The notes: generated by a model not told the origin, from the letters alone. 64,000 nt of DNA from Microbacterium sp. TNHR37B (GCF_001620065.1 NZ_LQGV01000001.1:310001-374000); one strand, 5' to 3'; shown: positions 1 through 8,683, counted from the stretch's first letter. Made by a program: numbers and translations.

Positions 1-1
1 C

Positions 2-1204
2 AACGAGAAGGGCATCCGGCTCTCCCGCACCGACTACAGCTACGGGTACGGGCGGGCGCTCGCCGACGGCGTCGTGCGTCCTGTGCTCTTCCTCGTCTAC
101 GCCGGGAAGATGCGCTGGCGGACGCGGGCCGGCGACGAGCTGGAGGCCCATCTGGGGCAGGACAACACGAAGGACGTGACGTCGCAGGCCTGGCGGACGG
201 CTCTCGATCCCGAAGGCGACTGGATTCCCGCCGTGCTGCAGTCGGCCGACCGGCGGTTGTCGGAGGTGCGCCAGGAGGTTCCCGATGCGGGCGGCCTCGT
301 CATCGCCACGGATCAGACCGCCGCCCGCGCCTACGCCGCGATCCTGCGCGACATCACCGGGGAGGCGCCCACCGTCGTCCTCTCCGACGACAAGGCCGCC
401 TCGGGACGGATCGAGACGTTCTCGCAGTCAACCAGTCGTTGGATGGTCGCCGTGCGGATGGTGTCCGAAGGAGTGGATGTTCCTCGCCTGTCCGTCGGGG
501 TCTACGCCACGAGCGCGTCCACGCCGCTCTTTTTCGCCCAGGCGATCGGCCGGTTCGTGCGGGCCCGCCGGCGCGGCGAGACGGCGTCGGTCTTCCTTCC
601 GCACGTGCCGCCGCTCCTGAACCTCGCGGGGGAGATGGAGCGGGAGCGCGATCACGCGCTGGACCGGGAGAGCGACGGGGAAGACGGGCTCGACGACGAT
701 CTCCTCGAATCGGCCGAGCGGGAGGAGAGCGCCTCCGACGCCCTGACCGAGGAGTTCACGTACCAGGCGCTCGGATCCGTCGCGCACTTCGACCGGGTGC
801 TCTACGACGGCAAGGAGTTCGGTCAGCTGGCGGTACCGGGGACGCCCGAGGAGGAGGAGTTCCTGGGTTTGCCGGGGCTCCTGGAGCCCGAGCACGTCCA
901 CGAGCTGCTGATGCAGCGGCAAGCGCGCCAGTCGCGCCACCGGCGTGCACGGGAACGGGCGGCCGGCGCAGCCGAGACCACCGAGGGCGAGGAGTCTCTC
1001 CCCGCACCCCTGCACCGCACCCTCCGCGAGCAGCGGCAGCTCCTGAACAGCCTCGTCGGGCTGTACGCGCGTCAAAGCGGAGAGCCTCACGGCGCCGTTC
1101 ACGCCGAACTGCGTCGGATCTGCGGCGGACCCGAGGTGGCCCGAGCGACCGTGGCGCAGTTGCAGGCGCGCATCGACGTGCTCCGTTCGCGCGTGCGCTC
1201 CTGA
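2..1204 (+). CDS. DEAD/DEAH-box helicase, C-terminal part (5' truncated by window edge)
   Basis: The reading frame is open from base 2, so the gene begins outside the window; 400 residues are visible. The visible part starts with the end of the first RecA-like domain and contains the second: a segment VIATDQTAAR, then motif V (SEGVDVPR) and motif VI (QAIGRFVR), which place it in helicase superfamily 2. The tail after about residue 230 is acidic, then rich in Arg and Glu, and has no domain I recognise. Actinobacterial relatives are single proteins of roughly 550 residues annotated only as DEAD/DEAH-box helicases; substrate unknown. An internal GTG at 74 is not a real start because coding signal continues upstream. 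No neighbour relation can be judged. Confidence 0.85.
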   Translation, partial: NEKGIRLSRTDYSYGYGRALADGVVRPVLFLVYAGKMRWRTRAGDELEAHLGQDNTKDVTSQAWRTALDPEGDWIPAVLQSADRRLSEVRQEVPDAGGLVIATDQTAARAYAAILRDITGEAPTVVLSDDKAASGRIETFSQSTSRWMVAVRMVSEGVDVPRLSVGVYATSASTPLFFAQAIGRFVRARRRGETASVFLPHVPPLLNLAGEMERERDHALDRESDGEDGLDDDLLESAEREESASDALTEEFTYQALGSVAHFDRVLYDGKEFGQLAVPGTPEEEEFLGLPGLLEPEHVHELLMQRQARQSRHRRARERAAGAAETTEGEESLPAPLHRTLREQRQLLNSLVGLYARQSGEPHGAVHAELRRICGGPEVARATVAQLQARIDVLRSRVRS

Positions 1205-1301
1205 CCGGTCGGTCCCGGAACGACGGGAGGAGCGGGTTCCTGCGGTCGCCCGAAATGCTGGCAGTTCCGCCGAACGCGACGTCCCGCGCCTCGCGCCTGG
1301 A

Positions 1302-1307
1302 TACCGT
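1302..1307 (+). promoter_or_regulatory. -10 element for the ferritin-like/VIT1 gene
   Basis: TACCGT lies 32 nt before the GTG start. The space after it allows a short leader with a GAGAG ribosome binding site, so this one is a leadered transcript. The rest of 1205-1339 shows nothing else. Confidence 0.4.
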
Positions 1308-1339
1308 GGATCGTCCCCCTCACCCATCTGGAGAGAGCC

Positions 1340-2434
1340 GTGAACGCCGCCCCCCTCACCGAGCCGTCCGCTCGAGACCGTCGCCGCTGGGCGCAGTACC
1401 TCGCCGACGAGCGGGCCGAGGCACAGGTCTACCGGGAGCTCGCCGGAAGGCGGACGGGAGAGGAGCGCGAGATCCTGCTCGCCCTCGCCGAGGCGGAGGG
1501 CCGTCACGAGGAGCACTGGCAGGAACTGCTGGGAGGCGAGCCCGAGCGGCTGCCGCGGGCCAGCACTCGATCCCGGGCGCTGGGATGGATGGCCGGGAAG
1601 TTCGGCTCCATCTTCGTCCTCGCGCTCGCGCAGAACGCCGAAGCGCGCTCGCCCTATGACACCGAGCCGTTCGCCACACCGCGCATGGTGGCCGACGAGA
1701 AGATCCACGGGGAGGTCGTCCGCGGCCTCGCAGCCCGCGGGCGACGCCGCTTGTCCGGCACCTTCCGCGCGGCGGTGTTCGGGGCCAACGACGGCCTCGT
1801 CTCCAACCTCGCCCTGGTCATGGGGATCGGCGCGACCGGCGTGGCTCCGCAGTTCGTCCTCTTCAGCGGCATCGCGGGCCTTCTCGCGGGCGCGCTGTCG
1901 ATGGGCGCGGGGGAGTATGTCTCGGTCCGTTCGCAGCGTGAGCTGCTCGATGCGACCGAGCCCAACACGTACGGCCACGATGTGCTCGCCGATCTCGACC
2001 TCGACGCGAACGAGCTCGCCCTCGTCTATCGCACTCGCGGCATGGACGCGGAGGAGGCTCTCGAACACGCCCGTTCGATCGTCGGCGCGGCCCAGCGCTC
2101 GGACGGCTCGGCCCCCTTCATCCGGCCGCGCGAAGCCGCCGGCGAGCACGAAGTGGTCGGCAGCGCCCTCGGGGCCGCGGGATCGAGCTTCCTCTTCTTC
2201 GCGTCTGGTGCGATCATCCCCGTCGTCCCGTGGCTGTTCGGCCTGTCGGGTCTGTCCGCGGTGCTCCTGGCTCTGGCGCTGGTCGGACTCGCCCTCGTCG
2301 CCACGGGCGCGACCGTCGGCCTGCTCTCGGGCGCACCGCCGCTGCGACGCGGGCTGCGCCAGCTCGCGATCGGTTTCGGAGCTGCGGCGATCACGTATCT
2401 GCTCGGCCTCCTCTTCGGGGTGTCGGCCGCGTAG
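1340..2434 (+). CDS. Ferritin-like domain fused to VIT1/CCC1 iron/manganese transporter
   Basis: A 364-residue protein in two parts. Residues about 12-130 form a rubrerythrin/ferritin-like four-helix domain that keeps di-iron ligands: an early Glu (24 or 27), ExxH at 53-56 and ExxH at 120-123. Residues about 140-364 are a VIT1/CCC1 family membrane domain with the GANDGLVSN signature at 148-156 and several transmembrane helices. The family moves Fe2+ or Mn2+ out of the cytosol, and the same fusion is known from membrane-bound ferritins (MbfA type), so iron export or storage control is the likely role. The GTG start follows GGAGAG at good distance. It stands alone, upstream of a tRNA gene. Confidence 0.88.
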   Translation: MNAAPLTEPSARDRRRWAQYLADERAEAQVYRELAGRRTGEEREILLALAEAEGRHEEHWQELLGGEPERLPRASTRSRALGWMAGKFGSIFVLALAQNAEARSPYDTEPFATPRMVADEKIHGEVVRGLAARGRRRLSGTFRAAVFGANDGLVSNLALVMGIGATGVAPQFVLFSGIAGLLAGALSMGAGEYVSVRSQRELLDATEPNTYGHDVLADLDLDANELALVYRTRGMDAEEALEHARSIVGAAQRSDGSAPFIRPREAAGEHEVVGSALGAAGSSFLFFASGAIIPVVPWLFGLSGLSAVLLALALVGLALVATGATVGLLSGAPPLRRGLRQLAIGFGAAAITYLLGLLFGVSAA

Positions 2435-2462
2435 CCGGTTCGTCGGGCCGCGCCGGACGTGC

Positions 2463-2468
2463 TAGGCT
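2463..2468 (+). promoter_or_regulatory. -10 element for tRNA-Leu(GAG)
   Basis: TAGGCT sits 32 nt before the mature tRNA 5' end and matches the hexamer that recurs before protein genes in this window. Confidence 0.45.
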
Positions 2469-2500
2469 CGGTCCTCGGTTGGTGACAACCACACACCCAT

Positions 2501-2586
2501 GCGCGGGTGGCGGAATAGGTAGACGCGCTAGCTTGAGGTGCTAGTGCCCTTTAACGGGCGTGGGGGTTCAAGTCCCCCCTCGCGCA
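2501..2586 (+). tRNA. tRNA-Leu, anticodon GAG
   Basis: The acceptor stem GCGCGGG pairs with CTCGCGC (one G-T), the T arm is GGGGG-TTCAAGT-CCCCC, and the anticodon arm CTAGC-TTGAGGT-GCTAG places GAG at positions 34-36. The variable arm is long (class II), as expected for leucine. The discriminator is A at 2586; the CCA end is not encoded. It reads CUC and CUU codons. Confidence 0.95.
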
Positions 2587-2594
2587 CAGAGAGA

Positions 2595-2639
2595 AAACAA
2601 CCCCCGACCGGGGATTATCCGGCCGGGGGTTGTTTCTTT
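2595..2639 (+). terminator. Rho-independent terminator after tRNA-Leu(GAG)
   Basis: An inverted repeat with a 16-bp stem (one mismatch) is followed by TTTCTTT. The 5' arm starts AACAACCCCC at 2596 and the 3' arm ends GGGGGTTGTT at 2634. Confidence 0.85.
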
Positions 2640-2678
2640 GCCGCCCCGCCAGCCTCGCCCCAGCCCCACCCCACCCCG

Positions 2679-2737
2679 CTCAGGTGGCGCGTTCTGTCGT
2701 CTCATTCGCAGCGAGGCAGCACGTTGCGCCACCTGAG
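2679..2737. repeat. Long-loop perfect inverted repeat
   Basis: CTCAGGTGGCGC at 2679-2690 is repeated in inverted form at 2726-2737 with a 35-nt loop. It lies in the 157-bp gap between the tRNA terminator and the peptidase gene. The loop itself can form a weaker inner stem. No U-tract follows on either strand, so it does not look like an ordinary terminator. The function is unknown. Confidence 0.6.
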
Positions 2738-2783
2738 GGTTCCTGGCCGTCGCGTCGAACGGGGCGTGGTCGCGCCGACCCGG

Positions 2784-2789
2784 TACCGT
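2784..2789 (+). promoter_or_regulatory. -10 element for leaderless M20 peptidase mRNA
   Basis: TACCGT ends 7 nt before the ATG at 2797. No Shine-Dalgarno is present, so this choice of ATG over the GTG at 2788 rests on the leaderless pattern. Confidence 0.6.
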
Positions 2790-2796
2790 GGAGCGC

Positions 2797-4095
2797 ATGC
2801 CCGAGATTGACGATCTTCCCGAGGTCGCGCGCGTCGCCCGAGATCTGATCCGTTTCGACACCACCAACTGGGGGGAAGGGCGCGCACGCGGCGAGCGCGA
2901 GGCGGCGGAGTATGTCGGGGCGTTCCTCGAGTCGCTCGGGCTGCAACCCGAGTACTACGAGCCGATCGACCGTCGGACGAACCTGAGCGCGCGTGTTCCG
3001 GGACGAGACCCGTCGCTTCCGGCTCTCGTACTCCATGGACACCTGGACGTGGTCCCTGCGGTCGCCGAGGACTGGAGCGTCGACCCGTTCGCGGGCGTGA
3101 TTCGCGACGGCATGCTCTGGGGCCGTGGGGCCGTGGACATGAAGGACATGGACGCCATGATCCTCACCTCGGTCGCCGACCTCTTGCGCGCCGGCGAGCA
3201 ACCCGCCCGCGACCTCATCGTCACCTTCTTCGCCGATGAGGAGAACGGCGGCGTCGAAGGCTCCGAACTGGTCGTCCGGGACCGGCCGGAGTGGTTCCGG
3301 GGCGCCACGGAGGCGATCAGCGAGGTGGGCGGGTACTCGATCCCGGTGGCGGGACAGCGCGCCTACCTCCTCCAGGTGGGGGAGAAGGCGCTCGTGTGGC
3401 TTCGGCTGCGGGCGCGGGGCACGGCCGGCCACGGCAGCAGGTTCCACCCCGACAACGCCGTGACCCGCCTCGCCGAGGCCGTCGCCGCTCTCGGGCGCAC
3501 CTCCTGGCCGATCGCGCTGACGGACACGACCCGTCAGACGATCGACGGGCTCGCCGCCCTGTGCGGCGGTGACCCCGCCGATCCCGATGCCGTCGCCGAC
3601 GCAACGGGCGCCGCGTCGGGTTTCCTGAAGTCCACGTTGCGCACCACGACCAACCCCACGGGGCTCACCGCCGGGTACAAGCACAACGTGATCCCCGATG
3701 CCGCCGTCGCCACGATCGACGTTCGCACGCTGCCGGGGCGTGAGGACGAAGTACTGGCCGAGATCCAGCGGATCGTGGGAGATGACATCGTCGTGGACGT
3801 CTCGCACCGTGACATCGGGCTCGAGGTGCCGTTCTCCGGTCCCCTCGCCGAGGCGATGGTCGCGGCCCTCGGCCGCCACGACCCCGGCGTCCCCGTGATC
3901 CCGTACCTCATGGGCGGCGGCACCGACAACAAGGCGCTCGCGCAACTGGGCATCGCCGGCTATGGTTTCGCGCCGCTGCGCCTGCCCGCCGACCTCGACT
4001 TCACGGGCATGTTCCACGGCGTCGACGAGCGCGTTCCCCTCGACGCCCTCGTCTTCGGCCAGCAGGTTCTGACCGATCTCATCCGCGACTACTGA
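2797..4095 (+). CDS. M20/M28 family zinc peptidase (dipeptidase-like)
   Basis: The 432-residue protein matches the M20 metallopeptidase family. Metal and catalytic motifs are in order: HGHLD, then the bridging Asp in GRGAVDMKD, the EE pair in ADEENGG, and a final His in GMFHGVDE near the C-terminus. A dimerisation domain with the GTAGHGS motif sits in the middle. Family members hydrolyse small peptides or acylated amino acids in the cytoplasm; the exact substrate cannot be told. The next gene, uppP, starts 9 bp after the stop and has its own GAGAGG site, so the two are probably co-transcribed. Confidence 0.9.
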   Translation: MPEIDDLPEVARVARDLIRFDTTNWGEGRARGEREAAEYVGAFLESLGLQPEYYEPIDRRTNLSARVPGRDPSLPALVLHGHLDVVPAVAEDWSVDPFAGVIRDGMLWGRGAVDMKDMDAMILTSVADLLRAGEQPARDLIVTFFADEENGGVEGSELVVRDRPEWFRGATEAISEVGGYSIPVAGQRAYLLQVGEKALVWLRLRARGTAGHGSRFHPDNAVTRLAEAVAALGRTSWPIALTDTTRQTIDGLAALCGGDPADPDAVADATGAASGFLKSTLRTTTNPTGLTAGYKHNVIPDAAVATIDVRTLPGREDEVLAEIQRIVGDDIVVDVSHRDIGLEVPFSGPLAEAMVAALGRHDPGVPVIPYLMGGGTDNKALAQLGIAGYGFAPLRLPADLDFTGMFHGVDERVPLDALVFGQQVLTDLIRDY

Positions 4096-4104
4096 GAGGC
4101 CACC

Positions 4105-4941
4105 ATGGGCTCGTTCTTCGACGCGATCATCCTGGGCATCGTCCAAGGCTTGACCGAGTTCCTCCCGATCTCCTCCAGCGCGCATCTGCGGATCGTGGGG
4201 GAGTTCCTCCCCGCCGCACAGGACCCCGGAGCCACCTTCACCGCCATCACGCAGATCGGCACCGAGCTGGCCGTCCTGGTCTACTTCTGGAGCCGCATCA
4301 CCCACATCATCGCGCAGTGGTTCCGGTCGCTGTCCGGGCGCGTGCCGCGCAACGACCCGGACGCCCGGATGGGCTGGATCGTCATCATCGGCACGTTGCC
4401 CATCGGAGTTCTCGGATTCCTGTTCCAGGACGTCATCCGCGACACGTTCCGAAACCTGTGGCTCGTGGCGATCGTCCTGATCGTCTTCGGCCTCATCCTC
4501 GGTATCGCCGATGCCCTCGGCGCACGTAATCGCACCGAGAAGGACCTCACCTACCCGCACGGTCTCGCCCTCGGTTTCGCGCAGGCGCTCGCCCTCATCC
4601 CGGGCGTCTCTCGATCCGGCGCAACCACCACGATGGGGCTGGCGCTCGGGTACACGCGTCCCGCCGCCGCGGAGGTCGCCTTCCTTCTCGCCGTCCCTGC
4701 GGTGTTCGGCAGCGGCCTGTACGAGCTCTTCCACGCGTTGCGGGAGCCGGGGACGCAGGCCTTCACGATGCTGCAGACCGGGGTGGCGACGGTGGTCGCG
4801 TTCGCCGTGGGGCTGGCGGTCATCGCCTTCCTCATGCAGTACCTCAAGCGCGGCAGCTTCCTGCCGTTCGTGCTCTACCGGCTGGTCCTGGGCGTCGTGC
4901 TCCTGATCCTGCTGGCGACGGGCGTCCTGCAGGCGTACTGA
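4105..4941 (+). CDS. uppP: Undecaprenyl-diphosphatase
   Basis: UppP (BacA) removes a phosphate from undecaprenyl diphosphate at the membrane, recycling the lipid carrier for peptidoglycan and giving bacitracin tolerance. The 278-residue protein has the two diagnostic active-site motifs, [10 protein letters not shown] near residue 20 and PGVSRSG near residue 170, among about eight transmembrane helices. The length is normal for the family. It follows the peptidase by 9 bp and is convergent with the PAC2 gene. Confidence 0.97.
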   Translation: MGSFFDAIILGIVQGLTEFLPISSSAHLRIVGEFLPAAQDPGATFTAITQIGTELAVLVYFWSRITHIIAQWFRSLSGRVPRNDPDARMGWIVIIGTLPIGVLGFLFQDVIRDTFRNLWLVAIVLIVFGLILGIADALGARNRTEKDLTYPHGLALGFAQALALIPGVSRSGATTTMGLALGYTRPAAAEVAFLLAVPAVFGSGLYELFHALREPGTQAFTMLQTGVATVVAFAVGLAVIAFLMQYLKRGSFLPFVLYRLVLGVVLLILLATGVLQAY

Positions 4942-4980
4942 GCCTGACGCACCCGGTTCGTCCGTCGGGCGGGAGGGCCC

Positions 4981-5847
4981 TCAGCGGCGGGGGTCGTCGC
5001 GCCCGGGCTTCGACGGCCCCTCGCCGCCGCGACGCAGGTAGCGTTCGAACTCCTGCGCGATCGCATCACCGGAGGCCTCGGGGGAGTCCCAGGTGTCTCG
5101 CGTCGCCTCGAGTTGCCGGATGTACTCGGTCATCTCTTCGTCGTCCGCCGCGGCCGCATCGATCGAGGCTTCCCACGCGAGCGCTTCGGCCGGGAGCTCG
5201 CCACGGGGAATCTCCGCGCCGGTGATGTCGCCGAGGCGGTCCAGGAGCGCGAGGGTCGCCTTGGGGGAGGGGGAGTGCCCGGCCACGTACGCGGGGACGC
5301 TCGCCCAGAGGGCGACGCTCGGGATGCCCGCGTCCTCGGCGACGGCGGCGACGACGCTCAGGATGCCGACCGGCCCCTCATAGGTGGGGCGTTCCAGACC
5401 GAGCGAGGTGCGCAGGTTCTCGTTGTCGCTTCCGGCGAAGACGGAGATGGGGCGGGTGTGAGGGACATCCGACATCATCGACCCGAGCGCCACGATCCCG
5501 GTCACGTCCTCACTCAGGGCGGCGTCGACGATCTCCGAGGCGAAGGCCTGCCAAGCCCGTGCGGGCTCCACACCGCTCAAGAGCCAGAGCCGGGGTGCCG
5601 TGGCGGCCGAGGCGGGTGGGCGCCACAGCGTGGCGTCGGGCCAGACGATCTCGCGCGCGCCCTCAGAGGTGAGGCGGACCTGGGGTCGGGTGTACTGATA
5701 GTCGAAGTACAGCTCGGGGTCGACGCTGTACGACTCCTCATACGTTCCGGAGGCGCGCAGATGCGCGACCGCGGCCGATGCGGCCTCACCGGCATCGTTC
5801 CAGCCGTCGAAGGCGATCACCAGCACGCGCTGACCGAGACCGTCCAC
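4981..5847 (-). CDS. PAC2 family protein (proteasome assembly chaperone-like)
   Basis: A 288-residue protein with a PAC2 domain (residues about 5-220), recognised by the start RVLVIAFDGWNDAGE and the later GALGSM-type turn (IVALGSMMSDVPHTRP). The fold is related to eukaryotic proteasome assembly chaperones; the bacterial function is not established. The GTG at 5847 is chosen because GGAAGGAG lies just before it; a longer frame exists to 5880 but overlaps the likely -10. Orthologues sit near the proteasome locus in mycobacteria (Rv2125), and here too it neighbours trmI and pafBC. It is divergent from the HAD gene. Confidence 0.85.
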   Translation of the reverse strand: MDGLGQRVLVIAFDGWNDAGEAASAAVAHLRASGTYEESYSVDPELYFDYQYTRPQVRLTSEGAREIVWPDATLWRPPASAATAPRLWLLSGVEPARAWQAFASEIVDAALSEDVTGIVALGSMMSDVPHTRPISVFAGSDNENLRTSLGLERPTYEGPVGILSVVAAVAEDAGIPSVALWASVPAYVAGHSPSPKATLALLDRLGDITGAEIPRGELPAEALAWEASIDAAAADDEEMTEYIRQLEATRDTWDSPEASGDAIAQEFERYLRRGGEGPSKPGRDDPRR

Positions 5848-5878
5848 TCCGCTCCTTCCGTCCGGGAGATGTTCACCC

Positions 5879-5884
5879 ACGATA
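5879..5884 (-). promoter_or_regulatory. -10 element for the PAC2 gene
   Basis: Read on the minus strand this is TATCGT, 31 nt before the GTG start, leaving a short leader that carries the AAGGAG site. Confidence 0.45.
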
Positions 5885-5933
5885 CGCCGCGCGCTGGTCG
5901 CGGGGGCGCGTCGGCACCGCGCCGGCGCCTGGA

Positions 5934-5939
5934 TACGAT
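5934..5939 (+). promoter_or_regulatory. -10 element for leaderless HAD phosphatase mRNA
   Basis: TACGAT ends 6 nt before the ATG at 5946; no separate ribosome binding site is visible. Confidence 0.6.
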
Positions 5940-5945
5940 GGAACG

Positions 5946-6626
5946 ATGAGTTCCGCCCTCCCCGCCGCCGTTCTCTGGGACATGGACGGGACCCTCGTCG
6001 ACACCGAACCGTACTGGATGGCCGCAGAGGGCCCCCTCGTGGAGAGCTTCGGGGGCGAGTGGACGCACGAGAAGTCGCTCGAACTCGTCGGTCTCGGCTT
6101 GGACGACGCCGCCCGCGTCCTACAGCGGGCCGGTGTGCGCCTGGCGGTGCCCGAGATCGTCGATCGCCTTACCGACGAGGTTCGCGCCTCGCTCCGCCGC
6201 GAGGGCGTTCCCTTCCGCCCCGGCGCGCGCCAGCTCCTCAGCGACCTGCGCGACGCGGGCGTCCGGACCGCCCTCGTGACGATGTCGCTGCGGCGCATGG
6301 CGACCGAGATCGTCGAACTCATCGACTTCGAGGCCTTCGACCTCGTCATCGGCGGCGACGACGTCCCCCGCCCCAAGCCGTTTCCCGATCCGTATCTCCA
6401 AGCCTGCGAGATCCTCGGTGTGGCTCCCGGGGAGTGCGTCGCGATCGAGGACTCGCCCAACGGTGCCCGGTCCGCCGTCGCGGCGGGAGTGACGACCATC
6501 GGGGTTCCCAACGTGGTCTCGCTGGCCGGTTCCGGCGTGACCGAGATCTGGCCGACCCTGGAGGGCTGCACGCCGCAGGACCTCGCCGATGCCCTCGCCC
6601 GACACCACCGGAAGGCCCGCGCGTGA
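5946..6626 (+). CDS. HAD superfamily phosphatase (beta-phosphoglucomutase-like subgroup)
   Basis: A 226-residue haloacid dehalogenase fold hydrolase. The nucleophile motif DMDGT has Asp12 and Asp14, motif II is the SLRR-type Ser/Thr in ALVTMS, motif III is the Lys in RPKPFPDPY, and motif IV is the acidic IEDSPNG. The small cap domain between motifs I and II is the subclass I type seen in phosphoglycolate and sugar phosphatases. The substrate cannot be told from sequence. The stop codon overlaps the GTG start of trmI (GTGA), so translation is coupled. Confidence 0.9.
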   Translation: MSSALPAAVLWDMDGTLVDTEPYWMAAEGPLVESFGGEWTHEKSLELVGLGLDDAARVLQRAGVRLAVPEIVDRLTDEVRASLRREGVPFRPGARQLLSDLRDAGVRTALVTMSLRRMATEIVELIDFEAFDLVIGGDDVPRPKPFPDPYLQACEILGVAPGECVAIEDSPNGARSAVAAGVTTIGVPNVVSLAGSGVTEIWPTLEGCTPQDLADALARHHRKARA

Positions 6627-7636
6627 ACACCGACCTCCGTCCCCGTGGGCCGTTCCGCTACGGCGATCGTGTCCAGCTAACCGGCCCGAAGGGCCGTATG
6701 CACACCGTGACCCTGCGCGAAGGCGGAGAACTGCACACGCATCATGGTGTCCTTCCGCACGCGAAGATCGTCGACCTCCCCGACGGTTCCGTCGTCAGCA
6801 ACAGCGCCGGCCACGATTACCTGGCCCTGCGGCCGCTCCTGCGCGACTTCGTGATGTCGATGCCGCGAGGGGCAGCGATCGTCTACCCCAAGGATGCAGC
6901 CCAGATCCTCGCCGCTGCCGACATCTTCCCGGGGGCGCGCGTCGTGGAAGCCGGCGTCGGCTCGGGGGCGTTGTCCTTGTGGCTGCTCCGGGCGATCGGT
7001 GCCGAGGGCACGCTCACCTCCTTCGAAAGGAGAGAGGAGTTTGCCGACGTTGCGAAGGCGAACGTCGAGACCTTCCTCGGGCACGTGCCGGAGAACTGGG
7101 ACGTCGTGGTCGGCGATCTGGTCGAACAACTGCCCTCCACCGCTCAGCCCGGGTCGGTGGATCGGGTCGTCCTGGACATGCTCGCTCCGTGGGAGTGCAT
7201 CGACGTGGCGGCCGATGCCCTGGCTCCCGGCGGGGTCGTCCTCTGCTATATCGCGACGGCGACGCAGCTGAGCCGTGTCGCGGAGTACCTCCGCGGCACG
7301 GGACTGTTCACGGAGCCCGAGGCCACCGAGACGATGGTGCGGGGATGGCACGTGGAAGGGCTGGCCGTCCGACCCGATCACCGGATGGTCGCCCACACCG
7401 GGTTCCTCATCACGGCACGTCGTCTGGCGCCGGGCGCGATTCCGCCCGACGTGCGCAAGCGGGCGTTGAAGAAGCCGTCCTACTCCGACGAGGACGTCGA
7501 AGTCTGGACTCCGGGGGCCGTCGGCGATCGCGAGATCACCGACAAGAACCTCCGCAAGCGCGTGCGGGAAGCCCAGCGCGCGGCAGGTGGCGGGCGGGCG
7601 TTGACCGAGAACTCCACGGGTGACGACGTAGACTGA
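6623..7636 (+). CDS. trmI: tRNA (adenine-58-N1)-methyltransferase
   Basis: TrmI methylates N1 of A58 in the T loop of tRNA using S-adenosylmethionine, as a homotetramer. The 337-residue protein has the family's small N-terminal beta domain (GPFRYGDRVQL), then the Rossmann methyltransferase domain with SAM motif I VVEAGVGSGALS, and DMLAPWE as the catalytic-loop Asp region. The GTG at 6623 overlaps the HAD stop by 4 bp. In mycobacteria the next genes are the proteasome activator and pupylation genes; here the next gene is the FKBP lipoprotein. Confidence 0.93.
   Translation: MNTDLRPRGPFRYGDRVQLTGPKGRMHTVTLREGGELHTHHGVLPHAKIVDLPDGSVVSNSAGHDYLALRPLLRDFVMSMPRGAAIVYPKDAAQILAAADIFPGARVVEAGVGSGALSLWLLRAIGAEGTLTSFERREEFADVAKANVETFLGHVPENWDVVVGDLVEQLPSTAQPGSVDRVVLDMLAPWECIDVAADALAPGGVVLCYIATATQLSRVAEYLRGTGLFTEPEATETMVRGWHVEGLAVRPDHRMVAHTGFLITARRLAPGAIPPDVRKRALKKPSYSDEDVEVWTPGAVGDREITDKNLRKRVREAQRAAGGGRALTENSTGDDVD
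7629..7634 (+). promoter_or_regulatory. -10 element for leaderless FKBP lipoprotein mRNA
   Basis: TAGACT ends 6 nt before the GTG at 7641 and overlaps the end of trmI. Confidence 0.6.
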
Positions 7637-7640
7637 TCCG

Positions 7641-8597
7641 GTGCTGCGTCGGATCTCTGCTGTTGTCGCCGTCATCGGGCTCTCCGCCTTCGCCTTGGTG
7701 GGCTGTTCGTCGTCCGCTCCGAACGCGTCCTGCGAGCGTCCGCACGCCGAGTCGAGCGCCCTGGGGCTCATCGACGCGTCCGGCGAGGTCGGGAAGCCGA
7801 CCCTCTCGGTCAAAGACCCCGTGCACGTCTCCCGCACCTCGTTCGTGGACGAGACGGTGGGCACCGGCACCCGGGTGACCGCTGAGACGCAGGACGTGGC
7901 GTTCTCCATCACGCTGGCCAACGGCGCGACGGGAGAGACGCTCGTGGCTACACCCACCGACGCCCGTCCTCTGTCGGGCTGGCGTGAGCACTACGCCGGG
8001 CTGGCGGACATGATGATGTGCGCCACCGAAGGCTCGCGCATCGTCGGCGCCATGCCCGTTGATGCGGTCTCACCTGAGGCGGCATCGAGCATGGGCCTGA
8101 GCAAGGGCGACTCCATCGCCGTGGTGCTCGACCTCCAGCGCGTGTACCTCGCCGCTGCCGACGGAGCCCCGCAGTACAACGATCGTCCCGGGATGCCGTC
8201 GGTGGTTCTCGCTCCCTCTGGTGCCCCCGGCATCATCGTCCCGGATGCCGCGCCGCCGGCAGATCTCGCGGTCGAGGTGCTCAAGCGCGGCGACGGACCC
8301 ACAGTGACGGACGCCGACTCGATCCGCGTGCAGTACACCGGCGTCACGTGGGCCGATCGGAAGGTGTTCGACTCCACGTGGGAGTCCGGAGCCTCGGCCG
8401 TCGTCACCCTGGATGGCGTCGTCCCGGGCTTCGCGAAGGCGCTGGAAGGTGCGACGGTCGGATCGCAGATCCTCATGGTCATCCCGCCGGAGCTCGGTTA
8501 TGGCGAGAAGGGCAGTGGGGCCATTCCCGGCGGCGCGACGCTCGTGTTCGTCGTGGACGTGCTCGGCGTCGACCAGAAGCCTGCTGCTTCTCAGTAG
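7641..8597 (+). CDS. FKBP-type peptidyl-prolyl isomerase lipoprotein
   Basis: A 318-residue secreted lipoprotein. It has a short signal peptide and a lipobox ALVGC with Cys22 as the lipidation site. The C-terminal third (about 210-310) is an FKBP domain, with VQYTGVTWADRKVFDSTW and the closing GYGEKGSGAIPGGATLVFVVDVL pattern split here by loops. The middle region resembles a degenerate second FKBP-like module. It should catalyse proline isomerisation outside the membrane during protein folding. The start is the leaderless GTG. It occupies the place between trmI and pafB where other actinobacteria carry the pupylation genes. Confidence 0.9.
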   Translation: MLRRISAVVAVIGLSAFALVGCSSSAPNASCERPHAESSALGLIDASGEVGKPTLSVKDPVHVSRTSFVDETVGTGTRVTAETQDVAFSITLANGATGETLVATPTDARPLSGWREHYAGLADMMMCATEGSRIVGAMPVDAVSPEAASSMGLSKGDSIAVVLDLQRVYLAAADGAPQYNDRPGMPSVVLAPSGAPGIIVPDAAPPADLAVEVLKRGDGPTVTDADSIRVQYTGVTWADRKVFDSTWESGASAVVTLDGVVPGFAKALEGATVGSQILMVIPPELGYGEKGSGAIPGGATLVFVVDVLGVDQKPAASQ

Positions 8598-8677
8598 TCC
8601 CCACGCTCGCCACGACCACCGGTCCCCGCCGACGGGTCCGCGCGGCGGGCCGCCGACCCGCGTTGCCGGGATCGACC

Positions 8678-8683
8678 TAGGAT
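8678..8683 (+). promoter_or_regulatory. -10 element for leaderless pafB mRNA
   Basis: TAGGAT ends 7 nt before the GTG at 8691. An in-frame ATG at 8682 overlaps this hexamer and would lie upstream of the predicted transcript start. Confidence 0.6.

Noticed and set aside
2680-4734. A 684-codon open frame on the minus strand
   Set aside because: Antisense to the M20 peptidase and uppP, both with diagnostic motifs.
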